Shown here piece after piece: positions 5,479 through 7,425 of a DNA stretch of 7,425 nt. Location of the stretch: contig JAFWRA010000136.1 of NCBI GenBank assembly GCA_017508895.1, positions 1 to 7,425 of the forward strand, read 5' to 3'. The stretch comes from Bacteroidales bacterium (lineage in GTDB: Bacteria > Bacteroidota > Bacteroidia > Bacteroidales > F082). Both the position numbers and the translations under genes were made by a program. The notes below the pieces were generated by a model. The model did no database searches and was not told the DNA's origin. It saw nothing but the letters and a program-made list of their open reading frames with translations. How positions within the stretch are numbered: the first letter of the stretch is position 1; each line of letters opens with the position of its first letter.

Positions 5479-6732
5479 TTACCCCAGCAGCCACTTCCAA
5501 AGCGGCACCACCTGAATGGTCTTGCCGTCCTTTTCCAAAACGGTTTCTTCGTCTTTGGTGATAATCATCAAATCGTTCACTTCCAAACGCTTGGAAACTT
5601 TGATTAAAGCTTCTGTTTCACGTTGGAAAGTGCTTTCGTCTTGCAGGGAATAAGAGGCTTGAATAAGTTTTTTTTGCTCGGGCAAGTAGAAATCGACCTC
5701 CACGCTGTTATGGTAGAAACAAACCTCGTTCTTGTATTTCCTTATCAAGTTAATGGCCACCATATTCTCCAAAAGGCTGGCCGCTGGGTCGGGCAAAAAC
5801 AGGTTGAGAATGCCATTGTCAATGAAATAATACTTGCGTTGGGTGTTGCGTTCGGTCAATTTGCCGATGATATTCTCCAAAGGCAGCAGCAACCACGATT
5901 CGCACATGTAATTCACATAATCAATGACTGTATCAGTGCTAGCCTTTTTGCCAGTTGAACTTACCACATTGGCCAAACGGTTGTAGGAGGAAGGCTGTTT
6001 TACGCTTTCCGCCAACTTTTTGGCCAAAATGCGCAGACCAAAGTCGTTGCGGATGTCGTAACGCGCAATCAAATCGCCAAAGAAAACCTTGTTGAACAAT
6101 CCGCTGAGCCATGAGCGTTTGTCGGCCACATTCATCACCTCGGGCAAACCTCCGAAACGGAAATAAGTCTCGAAATACTTCACAATCTCTTTCCCATGAA
6201 GGTGCAAAGCGTTCTTTTCCTTCATGTTAATGCCCGAAAAAGACAAATACTCAGCAAATGAAAGTGGAAACACGTCCTTAATCATATAGCGGCCGCCCAA
6301 AGTGGTCGCAATTTCCGAACTCAACATCTTGGCATTGCTTCCGGTGATGTAAACCCTGTATTTTTGGTCGGCCAACCGCCGCGCGAACTTCTCCCAACCT
6401 TCAACAACCTGAATCTCGTCAAAGAAGAAAACAGGCTGGGTATCAAACATTTCCTCGTAAGCAGATTTGATGATGTCCAAATCGGCCAAAGTCATTATTC
6501 CCAAACGATCATCCTCAAAGTTGAAATAACAGATTTCCTCCATACGATGGCCTTTTTCCAATAATTGATGGATACGCTGATACAACAAATATGACTTTCC
6601 AGCACGACGCAAGCCCACAAGCACATAATTCAGTGCGTCTTCAAACGCGTAGTCGCGCTCAAAAAAGCATACCGATGAAATAAAACGCTGATTTTCAATT
6701 ACAATATCCTTAATCAAATCCTTTCTTAACAT
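5479..6732 (-). CDS. ATP-binding protein, AAA_14 / DUF4143 family
   Basis: A 417-residue soluble ATPase of the AAA_14 plus DUF4143 architecture, common in Bacteroidota and archaea; its cellular role is not established. Walker A is GLRRAGKS (residues 40-47). Walker B is VFFFDE (101-106), followed by IQ. A sensor-1-like YITGSNA follows (128-134), then LGGR with a candidate arginine (148). The C-terminal DUF4143 part starts near FGGLPEV (about 193) and includes a winged-helix-like region (about 245-300) and the terminal EVDFYLPEQKKLIQASYS segment. In many relatives this segment reads EVDF...EVK and looks like a restriction-nuclease fold; here the E-x-K is replaced by Q-A-S, so nuclease activity seems unlikely. 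Length is normal. The ATG at 6732 fits the promoter 24 bp upstream. Three 33-bp dyad repeats lie behind that promoter. No toxin, antitoxin or defence partner adjoins it. Confidence 0.92.
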   Translation of the reverse strand: MLRKDLIKDIVIENQRFISSVCFFERDYAFEDALNYVLVGLRRAGKSYLLYQRIHQLLEKGHRMEEICYFNFEDDRLGIMTLADLDIIKSAYEEMFDTQPVFFFDEIQVVEGWEKFARRLADQKYRVYITGSNAKMLSSEIATTLGGRYMIKDVFPLSFAEYLSFSGINMKEKNALHLHGKEIVKYFETYFRFGGLPEVMNVADKRSWLSGLFNKVFFGDLIARYDIRNDFGLRILAKKLAESVKQPSSYNRLANVVSSTGKKASTDTVIDYVNYMCESWLLLPLENIIGKLTERNTQRKYYFIDNGILNLFLPDPAASLLENMVAINLIRKYKNEVCFYHNSVEVDFYLPEQKKLIQASYSLQDESTFQRETEALIKVSKRLEVNDLMIITKDEETVLEKDGKTIQVVPLWKWLLG

Positions 6733-6755
6733 GGTTTTTGTGTTTTATACGACTG

Positions 6756-6763
6756 CAAAGATA
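6756..6763 (-). promoter_or_regulatory. -7 box TATCTTTG for the ATPase gene
   Basis: The minus strand reads TATCTTTG at 6763-6756, a full match to TAnnTTTG. Transcription would start near 6749, giving a leader of about 17 nt before the ATG at 6732. No good TTTG is found at the -33 distance. Instead the first 33-bp repeat occupies that position, its dyad core (6771-6786) lying 7 to 23 nt upstream of the box. Confidence 0.6.
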
Positions 6764-6767
6764 CAAC

Positions 6768-6866
6768 TTTATCGATTATGTTCGATAAAAATATATACTT
6801 TTTATCGTTTATATTCGACATAAATATACAGATTTCATCGATTATATTCGATAAAATTGGTGATTT
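6768..6866. repeat. Three tandem 33-bp repeats with ATCGA-N6-TCGAT dyads upstream of the ATPase gene
   Basis: The 16-bp cores are ATCGATTATGTTCGAT (6771-6786), ATCGTTTATATTCGAC (6804-6819) and ATCGATTATATTCGAT (6837-6852), spaced exactly 33 bp apart. Cores 1 and 3 are near-perfect palindromes at their ends (ATCGA...TCGAT); core 2 has a substitution in each half-site. The flanks are also shared: TTT or TTC before, and A/T-rich sequence after. No fourth copy is visible on either side. The array begins 5 bp upstream of the ATPase -7 box. The regular phasing of symmetric sites is typical of a cooperative regulator's operator, probably controlling the ATPase gene. Less likely it is an origin-like iteron array. 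Confidence 0.85.
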
Positions 6867-6958
6867 ATACTTCTATAACCAATTGTTGAACGTAATTGGC
6901 AACCTCTTCCATCCAATATATTGTTCAAGAATAGTCCTCAAAAATAAGAAAAAAAGCC

Positions 6959-6966
6959 TAATTTTG
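6959..6966 (+). promoter_or_regulatory. -7 box TAATTTTG for the glycosyltransferase gene
   Basis: TAATTTTG matches TAnnTTTG and lies 16 bp before the ATG at 6983, implying a leader of only about 10 nt. No TTTG is seen at the usual -33 distance; that region is a run of A and G. This weakens the call. Confidence 0.5.
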
Positions 6967-6982
6967 CGGAAAATTTGCATCC

Positions 6983-7425
6983 ATGAACAGCATTTCGGTC
7001 GTCATCATCACCTTCAACGAAGAACAGAAAATCGCGCAATGCCTTGACTCCGTTAAGGATATTGCCGACGAGATCATCGTCGTTGACTCGCATTCCACCG
7101 ATGCGACCGAGGCCATCTGTGACCGCTATGGCGTGAAGTTCTTCAGCCAAGACTGGCTCGGCTACTCCGACCAGAAAAACCTCGCCGACGAACTCGCCAC
7201 TTGCGACCTCATCTTCAGCATCGATGCCGATGAAGCCCTCTCGGACGAACTGAAACAGTCTATCAAAGCACTGAAAGACAAGGAAATCGCCGAGAACGAG
7301 GTCTTCGCCATGAACCGCCTCAACAACTACTGCGGCCAATGGGTCAAAGGCTGCGGGCTCTATCCCGAGACCAAAATCCGCATCTGGCGGCGCGGCTTTG
7401 CCGAGTGGGAAGGCATCATCCACGA
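6983..7425 (+). CDS. Family 2 glycosyltransferase, WaaE/KdtX-like (3' end outside window)
   Basis: Transfers a sugar from a nucleotide-sugar donor, probably to the lipopolysaccharide or lipooligosaccharide core, at the cytoplasmic face of the inner membrane. Only the first 147 codons plus two bases are present; relatives are about 250 residues. The GT-A nucleotide-binding start is clear: ISVVIITFNEE (residues 4-14), then EIIVVDSHSTD (30-40) and the metal-binding DxD-type motif IDADE (80-84). The segment DWLGYSDQKN (57-66) is characteristic of the WaaE/KdtX beta-1,4-glucosyltransferase-like subgroup, as is the later RIWRRG. No signal peptide or membrane segment is visible. The ATG at 6983 begins directly with the GT-A strand, and a -7 box lies just upstream. 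The gene is GC-richer than the intergenic DNA before it. The family is secure; the exact acceptor and sugar cannot be read from the sequence. Confidence 0.92.
   Translation, partial: MNSISVVIITFNEEQKIAQCLDSVKDIADEIIVVDSHSTDATEAICDRYGVKFFSQDWLGYSDQKNLADELATCDLIFSIDADEALSDELKQSIKALKDKEIAENEVFAMNRLNNYCGQWVKGCGLYPETKIRIWRRGFAEWEGIIH

Noticed and set aside
6768..6866. Short CRISPR array
   Set aside because: The copies are directly adjacent 33-bp units with imperfect identity and no unique spacers, and no cas gene is present. Symmetric cores point to protein-binding sites.
6879..6899. CCAATT-N9-AATTGG dyad upstream of the glycosyltransferase
   Set aside because: Six-bp A/T-rich arms with no link to a promoter element are expected by chance in this AT-rich gap.
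6938..7423. Minus-strand open frame opposite the glycosyltransferase
   Set aside because: The plus strand encodes clear GT2 motifs (VVIITFNEE, VVDSHSTD, IDADE) here, so the antisense frame is a shadow.

Overview
The window looks like chromosomal DNA from a member of the Bacteroidota, most likely the order Bacteroidales. The evidence is repeated -7 boxes of the TAnnTTTG type, an absence of clear Shine-Dalgarno sequences in front of AT-rich starts, several short lipoproteins, and the gene families themselves (SlyD with a Cys-rich tail, a large membrane VWA protein, a DUF4143-type ATPase, a WaaE-like glycosyltransferase). No database search was possible, so the taxonomic call is an inference.

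Layout from left to right. Bases 1-987 (+) are the 3' third of valyl-tRNA synthetase. It converges on a minus-strand block through a perfect 26-bp palindrome and a bidirectional terminator. The minus-strand block contains a small unrecognised lipoprotein (1076-1627), a SlyD-type peptidyl-prolyl isomerase (1816-2340) and a 690-residue membrane VWA protein (2563-4635). The gaps inside this block are not empty. The gap at 1628-1815 carries a promoter and two GCGCAA-containing inverted repeats. The gap at 2341-2562 carries a 167-bp concentric inverted repeat that overlaps the likely slyD promoter. Divergent from the VWA gene is an AT-rich, Asn-rich orphan lipoprotein (4846-5268, +). It converges, through a hairpin terminator, on a minus-strand AAA_14/DUF4143 ATPase (5479-6732). 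The last gene (6983 to the window end, +) is the start of a family 2 glycosyltransferase that probably acts in lipopolysaccharide or lipooligosaccharide core synthesis.

The genes do not form one obvious pathway. Each appears to have its own promoter, and valS, slyD and the glycosyltransferase are housekeeping or envelope genes. The most noteworthy feature is upstream of the ATPase gene: three tandem copies of a 33-bp unit, each centred on an ATCGA-N6-TCGAT dyad. The first copy sits where the -33 region of the ATPase promoter should be, which looks like a phased operator array. The second is the concentric inverted repeat between slyD and the VWA gene. No tRNA, rRNA, CRISPR array, insertion sequence or transposase was seen, and no stretch without a gene exceeds 300 bases.
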